DNA of 21,195 nucleotides from Patescibacteria group bacterium (lineage in GTDB: Bacteria > Patescibacteriota > Minisyncoccia > Phycocordibacterales > UBA12079), in the NCBI GenBank assembly GCA_018821685.1, contig JAHJLO010000084.1, forward strand, positions 1-21,195, written 5' to 3'. The notes under the pieces were generated by a model. It saw only the letters and a list, made by a program, of their open reading frames with translations, did not search any database and was not told where the DNA came from. Made by a program: the position numbers and the translations under genes. Shown here piece after piece: positions 12,928 to 21,090 of this stretch (position 1 is the stretch's first letter; every line of letters starts with the position of its first letter).

Positions 12928-14175
12928 ATGAAACAATCACAACTATTCACAAAAACAAGAAAAGAAGCGCCTAAAGATGAGGTGTCTAAAAATGCACAAC
13001 TTCTTATTCGCGCTGGTTTTATAGATAAAGAAATGGCGGGAGTTTATTCTTTTTTGCCGCTAGGTTTAAGAGTTTTAGAAAATATAAAAAATATTATACG
13101 AGAAGAGTTAAACGCTATTGGTGGACAAGAGATGAAAATGACAACTCTACAAACAAAAGATGTTTGGGAAAAAACAGATAGATGGCGAGAGGATTTAGAT
13201 GACGGAATCTGGTTTCGGACACATCTAAATAATGAAACAGAATTAGGCCTTGCTTTTACTCACGAAGAAGCTCTTACTAAAATAATGACAGATCATGTTT
13301 CTTCATATAAAGATTTACCGATTTATGCTTACCAATTTCAAACAAAATTTAGAAATGAGTTACGAGCGAAATCAGGTTTATTAAGGGGAAGGGAATTTCT
13401 GATGAAAGATTTATACGATTTTTCATTGGATGAAAAACAACACAAGGAGTTTTACGAAAAAATGAAAGGTGTTTATAAAAATATTTTTGATAAATTGGGA
13501 ATTGGAGATAGAACATATTTAACAATTTCAAACGGAGGGACTTTTTCTAAGTATTCTTTTGAGTTTCAAACTTTGTGCGATGCTGGAGAAGATATTTTAG
13601 TTTACGATAAGGAAAAAGGGGTTGCTGTAAACAAGGATGATTTTAATGACGATGTCTTCGCTGATTTTAATATTAATAAAGGAGACTATAATTTTATTGA
13701 AGAAAAATCAGCAGAGGTTGGGGATATTTACACTTTGGGAGAAAAGTATGCTAAGGCGATAGGTTTAACCTATAAAAATGAAAAAGGAGAAGAGATCCCT
13801 GTTTACATGGGTTCTTACGGGATTGGTGTTCCTAGGGTTATGGCAGTTATAGCTGAAATTTTTTCAGATGAAAAAGGAATAATTTGGCCAGAATCAGTCG
13901 CTCCTTTTAAAGTTCATTTATTGAGTTTAAATCAAAACGAGAAAGCTGAAGAAATTTATAATAAATTAAACGAAGAAGGAATTGAGGTTTTACTGGATGA
14001 TCGGGATAAAAAACCTGGTGAAAAATTTGCCGATTCAGATTTAATCGGGATTCCTTATCGAATTGTTGTTAGCTCAAAGTCTCTAGAGGCGGGAGGAGTC
14101 GAATTTAAGAAAAGAAATTTGGAGGAAAGCGAAATAATTTCTGTGGATGATTTAATAGGTAAATTATCGGAATAA
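12928..14175 (+). CDS. proS: Prolyl-tRNA synthetase, short form without the editing insertion
   Basis: This class II synthetase charges tRNA-Pro. The 415-residue protein shows motif 1 around GVYSFLPLGLRVLENI (about 39-54). Motif 2 is QTKFRNELRAKSGLLRGREFLMKD (about 137-160) and motif 3 is GSYGIGVPRVMAVIAE (about 293-308). The anticodon-binding domain follows (LLDDRDKKPGEKFADSDLIGIP). Typical bacterial ProRS has about 570 residues because of an INS domain between motifs 2 and 3 that hydrolyses Ala-tRNA-Pro. Here the motif 2-3 spacing is too short for it, so cis-editing is absent. This short form occurs in alphaproteobacteria and several reduced lineages. The gene follows rseP by 39 nt and is ended by a hairpin. 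Confidence 0.95.
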   Translation: MKQSQLFTKTRKEAPKDEVSKNAQLLIRAGFIDKEMAGVYSFLPLGLRVLENIKNIIREELNAIGGQEMKMTTLQTKDVWEKTDRWREDLDDGIWFRTHLNNETELGLAFTHEEALTKIMTDHVSSYKDLPIYAYQFQTKFRNELRAKSGLLRGREFLMKDLYDFSLDEKQHKEFYEKMKGVYKNIFDKLGIGDRTYLTISNGGTFSKYSFEFQTLCDAGEDILVYDKEKGVAVNKDDFNDDVFADFNINKGDYNFIEEKSAEVGDIYTLGEKYAKAIGLTYKNEKGEEIPVYMGSYGIGVPRVMAVIAEIFSDEKGIIWPESVAPFKVHLLSLNQNEKAEEIYNKLNEEGIEVLLDDRDKKPGEKFADSDLIGIPYRIVVSSKSLEAGGVEFKKRNLEESEIISVDDLIGKLSE

Positions 14176-14205
14176 ATAATAATTTTTTAAATACATTTAA
14201 AGATT

Positions 14206-14242
14206 ATAAACACCCTAGATAAATAAATCCTAGGGTGTTTAT
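14206..14242 (+). terminator. Hairpin after proS, probable terminator
   Basis: AAACACCCTAG (14208-14218) and CTAGGGTGTTT (14230-14240) pair perfectly across an 11-nt loop. The following T tract is short (ATATTTTG), so termination efficiency is uncertain. Confidence 0.6.
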
Positions 14243-14310
14243 ATTTTGAGAGAGGTCGTTTGCGGAAAAAATAATAATATTTTCAAAAATTAGATTTTTT
14301 CTTTTATAAG

Positions 14311-14319
14311 TGTTATAAA
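14311..14319 (+). promoter_or_regulatory. Putative extended -10 for the mreBCD operon
   Basis: TGT-TATAAA (TATAAA at 14314-14319) with no convincing -35. It would give a leader of about 88 nt before mreB. The gap 14243-14413 shows no gene. Confidence 0.35.
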
Positions 14320-14413
14320 ATAACGTTTGTTTGTATTTTTTCTTAATATTGGTTAATATTAGGGGGTCTAGGCAGTAATAATTTTTTGTCATTTAACTTA
14401 ATTTAATTAATCC

Positions 14414-15496
14414 ATGAAATTCTTAAAAGATTTAATCAAAAAAATAAAGAAAAATATTTCTAAAATTATTTCTAATGATGTTGGAATTGATTTAGGAACT
14501 GCGAATACTTTGGTTTATCGTCGTGGAAAAGGAATTGTCTTAGATGAACCTTCTGTCGTTGCTGTAAATCAAAAAACTGGGAGAATTGTTGCCATTGGAG
14601 AACAAGCTAAAAAAATGATAGGAAGAACCCCTGGACATATTGTTGCTGTAAAACCTCTTGTGGATGGAGTTATTTCTGATTTTGAAACCACAGAAGAAAT
14701 GATATCTTATTTAATTAACAAGGCTCAAAAAGAATCTAATAAATTAATTGGACCGAGAGTTTTGGTGGGGGTTCCTTCGGGAATTACCAACGTAGAAACT
14801 CGAGCTGTTCGGGATGCTGCTAAAAGTGCTGGAGCTAGAGAAGTTCACATTATTGAAGAACCAGTTGCTGCCGCCATCGGTCACCGTCTTCCCGTTATGG
14901 ATCCCGTCGGAAGTTTTATTGTAGATATCGGAGGTGGTACTACTGATATCGCGGTTATTTCTTTAGGGGGAATTGTTAATGCCAAAAACCTAAGAATTGC
15001 TGGGGATAAATTTAATCAAGATATAATCTCTTATATGAGAGATGAATATAAGATGTTAATTGGAGAAAAAACCGCTGAAAAATTAAAACTTTCTCTTGAT
15101 TCAATAATTCCAAAAAAAGATAAAATTAAACATATGGCCAGAGGAAGGGATTTAATCACTGGTTTACCAAAGGAAATAATGGTAACCGAGGATGACCTTA
15201 GAAAAGCTCTTCTTCCTTCTATTGATATTATTTTAGATGCTGTTAAAGAAGTCTTGGAAACAACTCCTCCGGAAATTGTTTCAGATGTCATTCATAGAGG
15301 TATATTCTTAGCTGGAGGAGGTGCTTTGATTCGAGGTTTCGATGAAGTTCTTTCTGCTTTCGTGGAAGTTCCTGTTTATATAGTCGATGATCCTTTGACT
15401 GCTGTGGCGAGAGGAACAGGAATAGTTCTTGAAGATTTAGATAAATATAGAGAAATATTAATTCAAAACGATGATGAATTACCACTCAAGGGATAA
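14414..15496 (+). CDS. mreB: Rod-shape-determining actin homologue MreB
   Basis: MreB polymerises under the membrane and guides lateral wall synthesis. The 360-residue protein contains the phosphate-1 loop DVGIDLGTANTLVY (22-35). It also has VVAVNQKTGRIVAIGEQAK, the VLVGVPSGITNVETRAVRDAA segment, EPVAAAIGHRLPV, the phosphate-2 motif VDIGGGTTDIAVISLGG and the adenosine motif FLAGGGALIRGFDE. Compared with most MreB proteins it has about 18 extra N-terminal residues, rich in lysine and isoleucine (MKFLKDLIKKIKKNISKII). These could form an amphipathic membrane-binding helix. Its end overlaps the start of mreC by 26 nt, suggesting translational coupling in an mreBCD operon. Confidence 0.96.
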   Translation: MKFLKDLIKKIKKNISKIISNDVGIDLGTANTLVYRRGKGIVLDEPSVVAVNQKTGRIVAIGEQAKKMIGRTPGHIVAVKPLVDGVISDFETTEEMISYLINKAQKESNKLIGPRVLVGVPSGITNVETRAVRDAAKSAGAREVHIIEEPVAAAIGHRLPVMDPVGSFIVDIGGGTTDIAVISLGGIVNAKNLRIAGDKFNQDIISYMRDEYKMLIGEKTAEKLKLSLDSIIPKKDKIKHMARGRDLITGLPKEIMVTEDDLRKALLPSIDIILDAVKEVLETTPPEIVSDVIHRGIFLAGGGALIRGFDEVLSAFVEVPVYIVDDPLTAVARGTGIVLEDLDKYREILIQNDDELPLKG

Positions 15497-16259
15497 TAAA
15501 AAGAAAAAAATGAAATGGTTTTTTTTAGCTGTTTTGGTATTGGTTGTTTTTTTCTATTCTAACTTGATAAAATCTTTCTCTGGATTATTCCAATCAGTGA
15601 TTACTCCTATTTGGGTCGCTGAAAATAAAATATCTGAAAACACAGCAAATCCTCTTGGTTTTTTATCTTCAAAAAAAGATTTGATTATCAAGAATGAACA
15701 ACTTCAGGAAGATATAATAACAGCTGAGATGATGCTGGCGGATAGGAATCTTTTATTAAAAGAAAATCTTGAATTAAAAGAAATAATGGGGAGGTCTGAT
15801 TCCAGTGATTTTATATTAGCTTCTGTTCTTAACAAGCCTAACGTTTCTGAATACGATTCATTAATTATTGATGCTGGAAATAGCCTAGGCGTTAAAATAG
15901 GAGATAAAGTTACTGTTTTAGGGGATGTTATTATCGGTGAGATTGTGGAGGTTGGGACTAAAACATCAAAGGTTAAACTTTATTCATCTTCAGGAGAAGA
16001 AACCGAAACAATGGTTGGTTTGTTTAATATTAGCGCTACAGCAGTTGGTAAAGGAGGAGGAAATTTTGAAATTAAAATTCCTCGAGGTGTCGAGGTTGAG
16101 ATTGGCGATCCAATTTCTTCATATGGTTTAAATGCGCCCGTATTTGGTTCCGTTGAAGAAATTATTTCTAGTCCAGCTGACTCATTCAAAATTCTTTTGT
16201 TTAAAAGTCCTATAAATATTTTTGAGTTAAAATGGGTTCAAATATTAAAATCAGAATAA
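15471..16259 (+). CDS. mreC: Rod-shape-determining protein MreC
   Basis: MreC is a bitopic membrane protein linking MreB inside to PBP2 outside. From the first ATG the 262-residue protein has a short basic cytoplasmic end (NKKKKMK), a membrane helix (about 14-32) and a coiled coil (about 65-108; ends LELKEIMGR). The two-barrel beta domain follows, with VLNKPNVSEYDSLIIDAGNSLGVKIGDKV. An alternative ATG at 15510 would remove the 13 residues that overlap mreB. I keep the upstream start because the positive-inside stretch suits MreC and the overlap suits coupling. The next gene overlaps the end of mreC by 28 nt. Confidence 0.9.
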   Translation: MMNYHSRDNKKKKMKWFFLAVLVLVVFFYSNLIKSFSGLFQSVITPIWVAENKISENTANPLGFLSSKKDLIIKNEQLQEDIITAEMMLADRNLLLKENLELKEIMGRSDSSDFILASVLNKPNVSEYDSLIIDAGNSLGVKIGDKVTVLGDVIIGEIVEVGTKTSKVKLYSSSGEETETMVGLFNISATAVGKGGGNFEIKIPRGVEVEIGDPISSYGLNAPVFGSVEEIISSPADSFKILLFKSPINIFELKWVQILKSE

Positions 16260-16501
16260 TACTAGATATTTTTATTGTAATAAGTATCGCTATTTTCCCT
16301 TGGTGGTTTACGACACTTCTTGCTATTGTGGGTCTTTTTAAAGTGGATTTCTTTTTTGAGGCTTTTGTTTTTGCTGTGATTATGGATTCTCTTTATTATG
16401 TTCCGAGAGAAATCTTTTTTGAAAGACCCTATGTTTCTCTTTTGGTTGTAACTATTTTATTTTTCTTTATTAAAGGATTTAAAAAGAGACTGAGGGTTTA
16501 A
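16232..16501 (+). CDS. Short MreD-like membrane protein, 89 residues
   Basis: It directly follows and overlaps mreC, in the mreD position. The protein is very hydrophobic with about three membrane helices: IILDIFIVISIAIFPWWF, then LLAIVGLFKVDFFFEAFVFAVIMDSLYY, and VSLLVVTILFFFIKGF. It ends in a basic tail (KKRLRV). The internal DSLYY after a helix resembles the 'GLxxD' region of MreD, which normally has about 160 residues and five to six helices. This one is about half that size. It is either a reduced MreD or an unrelated protein in its place. A terminator follows, ending the mre operon. Confidence 0.6.
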   Translation: MGSNIKIRIILDIFIVISIAIFPWWFTTLLAIVGLFKVDFFFEAFVFAVIMDSLYYVPREIFFERPYVSLLVVTILFFFIKGFKKRLRV

Positions 16502-16537
16502 TAAATTTTAATCTTTTTCTAAATATTTTTTTCAAAT

Positions 16538-16571
16538 AAAAAAGGGCTTACTTTCCAGTAAGCCCTTTTTG
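16538..16571. terminator. Bidirectional terminator between mreD-like and the minus-strand gene
   Basis: AAAAAGGGCTTACT and AGTAAGCCCTTTTT form a perfect 14-bp stem with a 4-nt loop (TTCC). A tracts and T tracts flank both sides, serving the converging genes. Confidence 0.88.
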
Positions 16572-16587
16572 CTTTCTTCCTTGAAGA

Positions 16588-16887
16588 TCAAAAATTGAAA
16601 AATAGCATTAGTTCTTTCGGGTAGATAAACGTAAAAAGGATTATCATTAGGACAAAAAATACTAAATTTAAAAATAGCCTACTTCGAGATTCTAAACTGA
16701 GGATCTTATGCTCTACATAGGATGCAATTATAGAAATCATCAGGAGGAACACTATTGTTCCAAAAAGTAGATTTATCCTAAAACCAAACATCCCCATTAT
16801 AAACATCAGAGCAAAGCTTCCTCCATTGAGAAAATTTGCTATATTTCTTTTGTCTAAAAGCCCATAAGATTCATCTGTTTCTTTCAT
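16588..16887 (-). CDS. Hypothetical membrane protein, 99 residues
   Basis: I do not recognise a family. A charged N-terminus (MKETDESYGLLDKRN) is followed by about three membrane helices: GGSFALMFIMGMFGF, INLLFGTIVFLLMISIIASYV, then RLFLNLVFFVLMIILFTFIY. It sits antisense between the mre operon and mrdA. It has its own promoter, an SD (AAGGAG, 7 nt before ATG) and a terminator, so it is likely a real gene. It is the only complete gene here that ends in TGA. Strand, SD use and stop codon all differ from the surrounding cell-shape genes, which may point to a later insertion into an ancestral mreBCD-mrdA operon. A cell-envelope role is possible but unproven. Confidence 0.7.
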   Translation of the reverse strand: MKETDESYGLLDKRNIANFLNGGSFALMFIMGMFGFRINLLFGTIVFLLMISIIASYVEHKILSLESRSRLFLNLVFFVLMIILFTFIYPKELMLFFNF

Positions 16888-16936
16888 TTACTTTCTCCTT
16901 AATAAAAAGGTTGGTTTATTTGAAAAATCTATAGTT

Positions 16937-16966
16937 AGATTAGCATTTTAGCAAGCAAAAGGTCAA
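16937..16966 (-). promoter_or_regulatory. Promoter of the 99-residue minus-strand gene
   Basis: On the minus strand, TTGACC (16961-16966), an 18-nt spacer and TAATCT (16937-16942), preceded by TGC as an extended -10. The leader is about 45 nt and contains the SD. Confidence 0.6.
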
Positions 16967-17023
16967 TACTTAGAAGATTCTTCTAAAAAGACAGGTTTAG
17001 CTAATTTAAATTTTTATAATATT

Positions 17024-17034
17024 TGGTATATACT
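17024..17034 (+). promoter_or_regulatory. -10 region of mrdA
   Basis: TGG-TATATA (27-32 in 170xx) overlaps TATACT (17029-17034). The GTG at 17041 lies 6-8 nt after either box. This supports a leaderless GTG start rather than the upstream in-frame TTG at 17023, which lies inside the promoter. Confidence 0.5.
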
Positions 17035-17040
17035 AGTTAT

Positions 17041-18744
17041 GTGTTTAAAGAATTATTTTTAAGAAAAAGATATAAAAAATATAATGGTGAAATCGATCCA
17101 GATGAAATTTTCTTGGATTCTTCAAATTTGCCTAAATTTGATAAACAACAATTTGAAGGTCAAATAGAAAAACCCATAGGCAAAAAAACAATTTTTTCTT
17201 TAGGAGTTTTTTTTATTTTAGTTCTCTCTGTTTTTACTTCTAAACTCTTTTTGCTTCAAATCACAGAAGGGGAGAGTTACCTAGATAGAGGTGAAAATAA
17301 TAGACTAAAACATTCAGTTATTTTTTCTGAAAGAGGAATTATTTACGATAGAAATGGAGTTGAGCTTGTTTGGAATGAAGTCAGTGACAATGGGGATAAA
17401 CATGCGAAGAGAAATTATATAGACAAGCCCGGCTTATCTCATTTATTAGGATATGTTGGCTATCCTTTAAAAGATGACCAGGGAAATTATTATGAGATTG
17501 AAACTGTCGGTAAAGAAGGGGTTGAAAAAATCTTTGATGAACAGCTGAGTGGAAAAAATGGAATAAAAATTGTGGAAGTAGATGCTCTCATGGAGTCTCA
17601 GTCTGAATTAGTTATCCAACCACCTCAAGGTGGAAAAAATCTTGATTTAACCATTGACGCTGATTTACAAAATTTTATGTTTGAAGCCATAGAAAATCTC
17701 TCTAATGAAGTTGGTTTTCAAGGAGGGGCTGGAGTTGTCATGGATGTTGAAAATGGAGAAATTCTAGCGATGACTAGTTATCCTGAATATAGCTCTGATA
17801 TCTTAACTAACAGTGATGATAATAATAAAATCGCCGAATATATCTTTGATGAAAAAAAGCCTTTTTTAAACAGGGTGGCATCTGGTTTGTATATTCCAGG
17901 ATCCATCGTTAAGCCAATTATGGCTTTAGGAGCTTTAAATGAGGGTGTTATTACCCCTGATAAAGAAATTTTGAGTACAGGCTCTATTTCTTTACAAAAC
18001 CCTTATTATCCAGAATTAAAAACAGTTTTTAAAGACTGGAAAGCTCACGGTTGGGTTGATATGCGTCGGGCCATTGCTGTTTCTTCTGATGTTTATTTTT
18101 ATGAAATTGGGGGAGGCTACGAAGACCAGGTTGGAATGGGTATTACAAATATAAATAAATACATGAGAATGTTTGGTTTTGGTGAATCTACTGGTATTGG
18201 TTTTTCCGACGAAGCTATTGGTGTTGTTCCTAATCCAGACTGGAAGGCAGAGGTTTTTGATGGGGAAGATTGGACCGTTGGTAATACTTATCACACTTCT
18301 ATCGGCCAGTATGGATTTCAGGTTACTCCAATACAAGCCGTTAGAGCTACCGCCGCTTTGGCTAATAACGGAATTATGTTAGTCCCTGTTTTGGTGAAGG
18401 GAGACGAATTAAATAAAGATTTAGTTTCTGTGATGCCTATAAGTAAAGATAAATTTAAAGTTGCCCAAGAGGGGATGAGAGATGCTGTAACTGAGGGAAC
18501 TGTTCAAGGTTTGAGTGTTCCTTTCGTCCGTGTGGCGGGGAAAACCGGAACTGCAGAATTAGGTGTAAGTAAAAATTATGTTAATTCTTGGGTTATTGGT
18601 TTTTTCCCCTATGATAAACCTAAGTATGCTTTTACTGTAATAATGGAACATGGACCTAAAGAAAATATGATAGGGGGGCTTTATGTTATGAGGCAAACTT
18701 TAGAATGGATGAATATAAATCGACCCGAATATTTTTCGAAATAA
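17041..18744 (+). CDS. mrdA: Penicillin-binding protein 2 (class B transpeptidase)
   Basis: PBP2 crosslinks peptidoglycan in the elongasome with MreB/C and RodA. From GTG at 17041 it has 567 residues. A short cytoplasmic end precedes a membrane helix (about 49-72; GVFFILVLSVFTSKLFLLQI). The pedestal domain follows with SERGIIYDRNGVELVWN, then the transpeptidase with SIVK (288-291), SSD (348-350) and KTGT (501-504). The frame also opens at a TTG (17023), but that codon lies in the -10 region. It follows the mre genes, as in many bacteria, but is cut off from them by the minus-strand membrane gene and has its own promoter. No rodA is in the window. A gap of about 100 nt leads to greA. Confidence 0.94.
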   Translation: MFKELFLRKRYKKYNGEIDPDEIFLDSSNLPKFDKQQFEGQIEKPIGKKTIFSLGVFFILVLSVFTSKLFLLQITEGESYLDRGENNRLKHSVIFSERGIIYDRNGVELVWNEVSDNGDKHAKRNYIDKPGLSHLLGYVGYPLKDDQGNYYEIETVGKEGVEKIFDEQLSGKNGIKIVEVDALMESQSELVIQPPQGGKNLDLTIDADLQNFMFEAIENLSNEVGFQGGAGVVMDVENGEILAMTSYPEYSSDILTNSDDNNKIAEYIFDEKKPFLNRVASGLYIPGSIVKPIMALGALNEGVITPDKEILSTGSISLQNPYYPELKTVFKDWKAHGWVDMRRAIAVSSDVYFYEIGGGYEDQVGMGITNINKYMRMFGFGESTGIGFSDEAIGVVPNPDWKAEVFDGEDWTVGNTYHTSIGQYGFQVTPIQAVRATAALANNGIMLVPVLVKGDELNKDLVSVMPISKDKFKVAQEGMRDAVTEGTVQGLSVPFVRVAGKTGTAELGVSKNYVNSWVIGFFPYDKPKYAFTVIMEHGPKENMIGGLYVMRQTLEWMNINRPEYFSK

Positions 18745-18830
18745 GTTTGGTTTAATAATAAACATTTTTAGGGTTGCTTATCATTGTCAATTTTCTGAAT
18801 TATTAAACTAGTTTCATAATTCAAATATTA

Positions 18831-18839
18831 TGTTAATAT
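18831..18839 (+). promoter_or_regulatory. Extended -10 of greA
   Basis: TGT-TAATAT (TAATAT at 18834-18839), the same box as at trmD, ends 9 nt before the greA ATG (18849). A leaderless or nearly leaderless mRNA is expected. Confidence 0.5.
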
Positions 18840-18848
18840 AGTGGTATT

Positions 18849-19310
18849 ATGGAAAAAGAATATTTAACAAAGGAAAAACACGAAGAGCTATTGAAAGAGC
18901 TTGAGTATTTAACTAAAACACGAAGAAAAGAAATTGCAAAAGAGCTAGATTCTGCTGGATCCATGGGTGATTTAAGGGAAAATTCTGAATATCAGCAAGC
19001 TCGTGAAGATCAGGCTAATTTAGAACAAAGAATTTCTCAGATTGAAATGGTTTTGAAAGACGCTGTGGTTGTTAAGGGTGGTAGCAAAGAAGCTGTTGGC
19101 GTTGGAAGCGTTGTTGTTTTGCTGAAAAAAGGAGATAAGGAAAGAATAGAATATAAAATTGTTGGTGCTGAAGAAGCGAGCATGGCTGAAAGAAAAATTT
19201 CAGCTCACTCACCTTTGGTTCAAGCAATGATTGGAATGAAAAAAGGAGAAGAATTTTCTTTTGTTGCTCCCAAAGGAACTATGAAATACCAAATAGTTGA
19301 GATTAAATAA
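18849..19310 (+). CDS. greA: Transcription elongation factor GreA
   Basis: GreA enters the secondary channel of RNA polymerase and stimulates cleavage of backtracked RNA. The 153-residue protein has the N-terminal antiparallel coiled coil (about 1-75) with the conserved tip GDLRENSEY, including D41 and E44 that help coordinate the catalytic magnesium. The C-terminal FKBP-like domain follows (about 80-153; ISAHSPLVQAMIGMKKGEEF). Length and motifs are standard. The lysS gene follows after 25 nt, a common bacterial pairing, so the two are probably cotranscribed. Confidence 0.97.
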   Translation: MEKEYLTKEKHEELLKELEYLTKTRRKEIAKELDSAGSMGDLRENSEYQQAREDQANLEQRISQIEMVLKDAVVVKGGSKEAVGVGSVVVLLKKGDKERIEYKIVGAEEASMAERKISAHSPLVQAMIGMKKGEEFSFVAPKGTMKYQIVEIK

Positions 19311-19335
19311 GGGCGATAAAGTTTAAAAAACACAA

Positions 19336-20805
19336 ATGAGCTCATTAGAAGATATTCGCCAAGTGCGATTAGAAAAACTAAATAAAATAAAAGAGTCAGG
19401 AATGAATCCGTATCCTACGGAGGTTGATTTTGAGATGACTTTAGCGGAAGTAGTAGAAAAATTTGAAGAGGACAGGGAAGTTAAACTTGTTGGAAGGGTG
19501 ATGTCTCTAAGACCTCAAGGAGGTTTAGCTTTTTTTAATTTTTTTGATGGAACGGAAACCTTTCAGGGTGTCATAAAAAAGGAAAATGTTGGTGACGAAA
19601 ATTTTGATTTTTTTCAAGAAGTTTTAGACATCGGTGATTTTATCCAGGTATCAGGAAAATTATTTGTAACAAAAAGAGGACAGCAATCGGTTGAGGTTTC
19701 TGATTGGAAAATAATTTCAAAATCTTTGAGACCTCTTCCTGAAAAATGGCATGGTCTTCAAGATATTGAACAAAAGTATAGAAAAAGATATTTAGATGTT
19801 CTGATGGATAAAGATGCTTATAACCGCTTTGTGATCAGGTCTAAAATTATTTCGGGAATAAGAAAAATATTAGAAGAAGACGGTTTCATGGAAGTGGAAA
19901 CGCCAATTCTTCAAAACCAAGCTTCGGGAGCTATGGCAGAAACATTTAAAACTCACCACAATGATTATGATTTAGATATGGTTTTGAGAATTTCGTTGGA
20001 AGCTGAGTTGAAAATGATTATGGCGGGTGGTTACCCTGCTATTTATGAAATTGGTAAAAATTTTAGAAATGAAGGTTCTGATCCAACCCATATTCAGGAA
20101 TTTACTATGATTGAGTGGTATCGAGCTTATAAGAATCTTGAATACAATTTAGATTTTACCGAAAAAATGATTAAATCTCTGGCGAAAGATGTTGTTGGGA
20201 AAATGCTATTTAAAATAATTGATACCAACGGGAAAGAAGTTGAAATCGATTTAGATAAAAAATGGGAAAGAGTTCGGTTTAATGACTTAATAAAAGAAAA
20301 TATTGGATGGAATCCCGAAGGTGCAACTAGAGAAGAGATAGAAGAAAATGCTTTGAAATTAGGTTTTGATAAAAAAGAAGTTTCTAAAATTTCAGATGGT
20401 AACTTATTGGATTTTGTCTTCAAAAAATCTTCAAGAGCTAAAATAATTAATCCCACTTTTGTCACCCATTACCCTGGGTCTTTAAAGCCGTTGGCTATTC
20501 AAAATGAAGACGGAACTTCTGAGGTGGCCCAACTTGTTATTGCTGGAGCGGAAATAACTGGTCAATATGCTGAGTTAGTCGATCCTATTGTTCAGAGAGA
20601 GGTTTTGGAAAAACAAGCTGAAATGAAGAAAGGAGGAGATGCTGAAGCCATGGACTTTAATTCAGAATTTATAGAGGCGATGGAACACGGGATGCCTCCT
20701 ATGATAGGTTTCGGCATGGGGATTGATAGGTTGGTTTCTATTTTGACAGAACAGCCAAACTTACGCGATACAGTGTTCTTCCCTATAATGAAACCTTTGG
20801 AATAA
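19336..20805 (+). CDS. lysS: Lysyl-tRNA synthetase, class II
   Basis: The 489-residue protein has the N-terminal OB-fold anticodon-binding domain (about 48-135; VKLVGRVMSLRPQGGLAFFNFFD). Class II motif 1 is GFMEVETPILQ. Motif 2 is IYEIGKNFRNEGSDPTHIQEFTMIEWY. Motif 3 is MIGFGMGIDRLVSIL near the C-terminus. THHNDYDLDMVLRIS corresponds to the conserved THHNALD region. Length is normal. It is the second gene of the greA-lysS pair and is followed after 25 nt by a small membrane protein gene. LysRS substrate tRNA-Lys is also a target of MnmA encoded earlier in the window. No SD is visible at the ATG. Confidence 0.96.
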   Translation: MSSLEDIRQVRLEKLNKIKESGMNPYPTEVDFEMTLAEVVEKFEEDREVKLVGRVMSLRPQGGLAFFNFFDGTETFQGVIKKENVGDENFDFFQEVLDIGDFIQVSGKLFVTKRGQQSVEVSDWKIISKSLRPLPEKWHGLQDIEQKYRKRYLDVLMDKDAYNRFVIRSKIISGIRKILEEDGFMEVETPILQNQASGAMAETFKTHHNDYDLDMVLRISLEAELKMIMAGGYPAIYEIGKNFRNEGSDPTHIQEFTMIEWYRAYKNLEYNLDFTEKMIKSLAKDVVGKMLFKIIDTNGKEVEIDLDKKWERVRFNDLIKENIGWNPEGATREEIEENALKLGFDKKEVSKISDGNLLDFVFKKSSRAKIINPTFVTHYPGSLKPLAIQNEDGTSEVAQLVIAGAEITGQYAELVDPIVQREVLEKQAEMKKGGDAEAMDFNSEFIEAMEHGMPPMIGFGMGIDRLVSILTEQPNLRDTVFFPIMKPLE

Positions 20806-20830
20806 TTACCAAATTTAAAAAATTTATTTT

Positions 20831-21025
20831 ATGAACGAAGACATAATCAAAAAAATAGAGGAACAAGACGAAAAGCTAGAAGCAATTTGGGATTCTGTTG
20901 AAAAAACAAGAAAATATTTTCTAATTATTATTTGGATAACAGTTCTTACTGTTGTTTTACCTGCTGTTGGATTACTTTTTGCAATTCCAAAATTTTTGAG
21001 TTCCTATTCTTCTATGATGATCTAG
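20831..21025 (+). CDS. Small single-span membrane protein, 64 residues
   Basis: I do not recognise a named family. Residues 1-26 form a charged, probably coiled-coil helix (NEDIIKKIEEQDEKLEAIWDSVEKTRK). One hydrophobic helix follows (about 29-51; FLIIIWITVLTVVLPAVGLLFAI), then a short tail. It begins 25 nt after lysS with no promoter of its own, so it is probably the third gene of a greA-lysS transcript. The length, clean start and stop, and tight spacing support a real gene. A helix-plus-anchor layout suggests a small adaptor or complex subunit at the membrane, but this is inference only. An insertion sequence begins about 50 nt downstream. Confidence 0.65.
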   Translation: MNEDIIKKIEEQDEKLEAIWDSVEKTRKYFLIIIWITVLTVVLPAVGLLFAIPKFLSSYSSMMI

Positions 21026-21090
21026 TTCTATTGAATAGAAAACCTTTCTACTAAGAAATAAAAAAACAACCCCGACTTGAACTGTACCCC

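Noticed and set aside
14204..14392. Minus-strand ORF of 62 residues before mreB
   Set aside because: It lies over the proS hairpin and the AT-rich mreB promoter region, has no SD on its strand and a low-complexity composition; probably chance.
15925..16131. Plus-strand ORF of 68 residues inside mreC
   Set aside because: It is in another frame within well-supported MreC coding sequence and has no initiation signal.
16503..16590. UGA read as glycine (genetic code 25, as in Gracilibacteria and SR1)
   Set aside because: The proteins read full length with standard stops and have no in-frame UGA. Reading through the single TGA would run into a perfect terminator.
17023..17040. TTG start for mrdA at 17023
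   Set aside because: The codon lies inside the -10 region; GTG at 17041 has the spacing seen for other leaderless genes here.
18016..18336. Minus-strand ORF of 106 residues inside mrdA
   Set aside because: It overlaps the transpeptidase domain of PBP2 with strong motif support; a shadow frame only.
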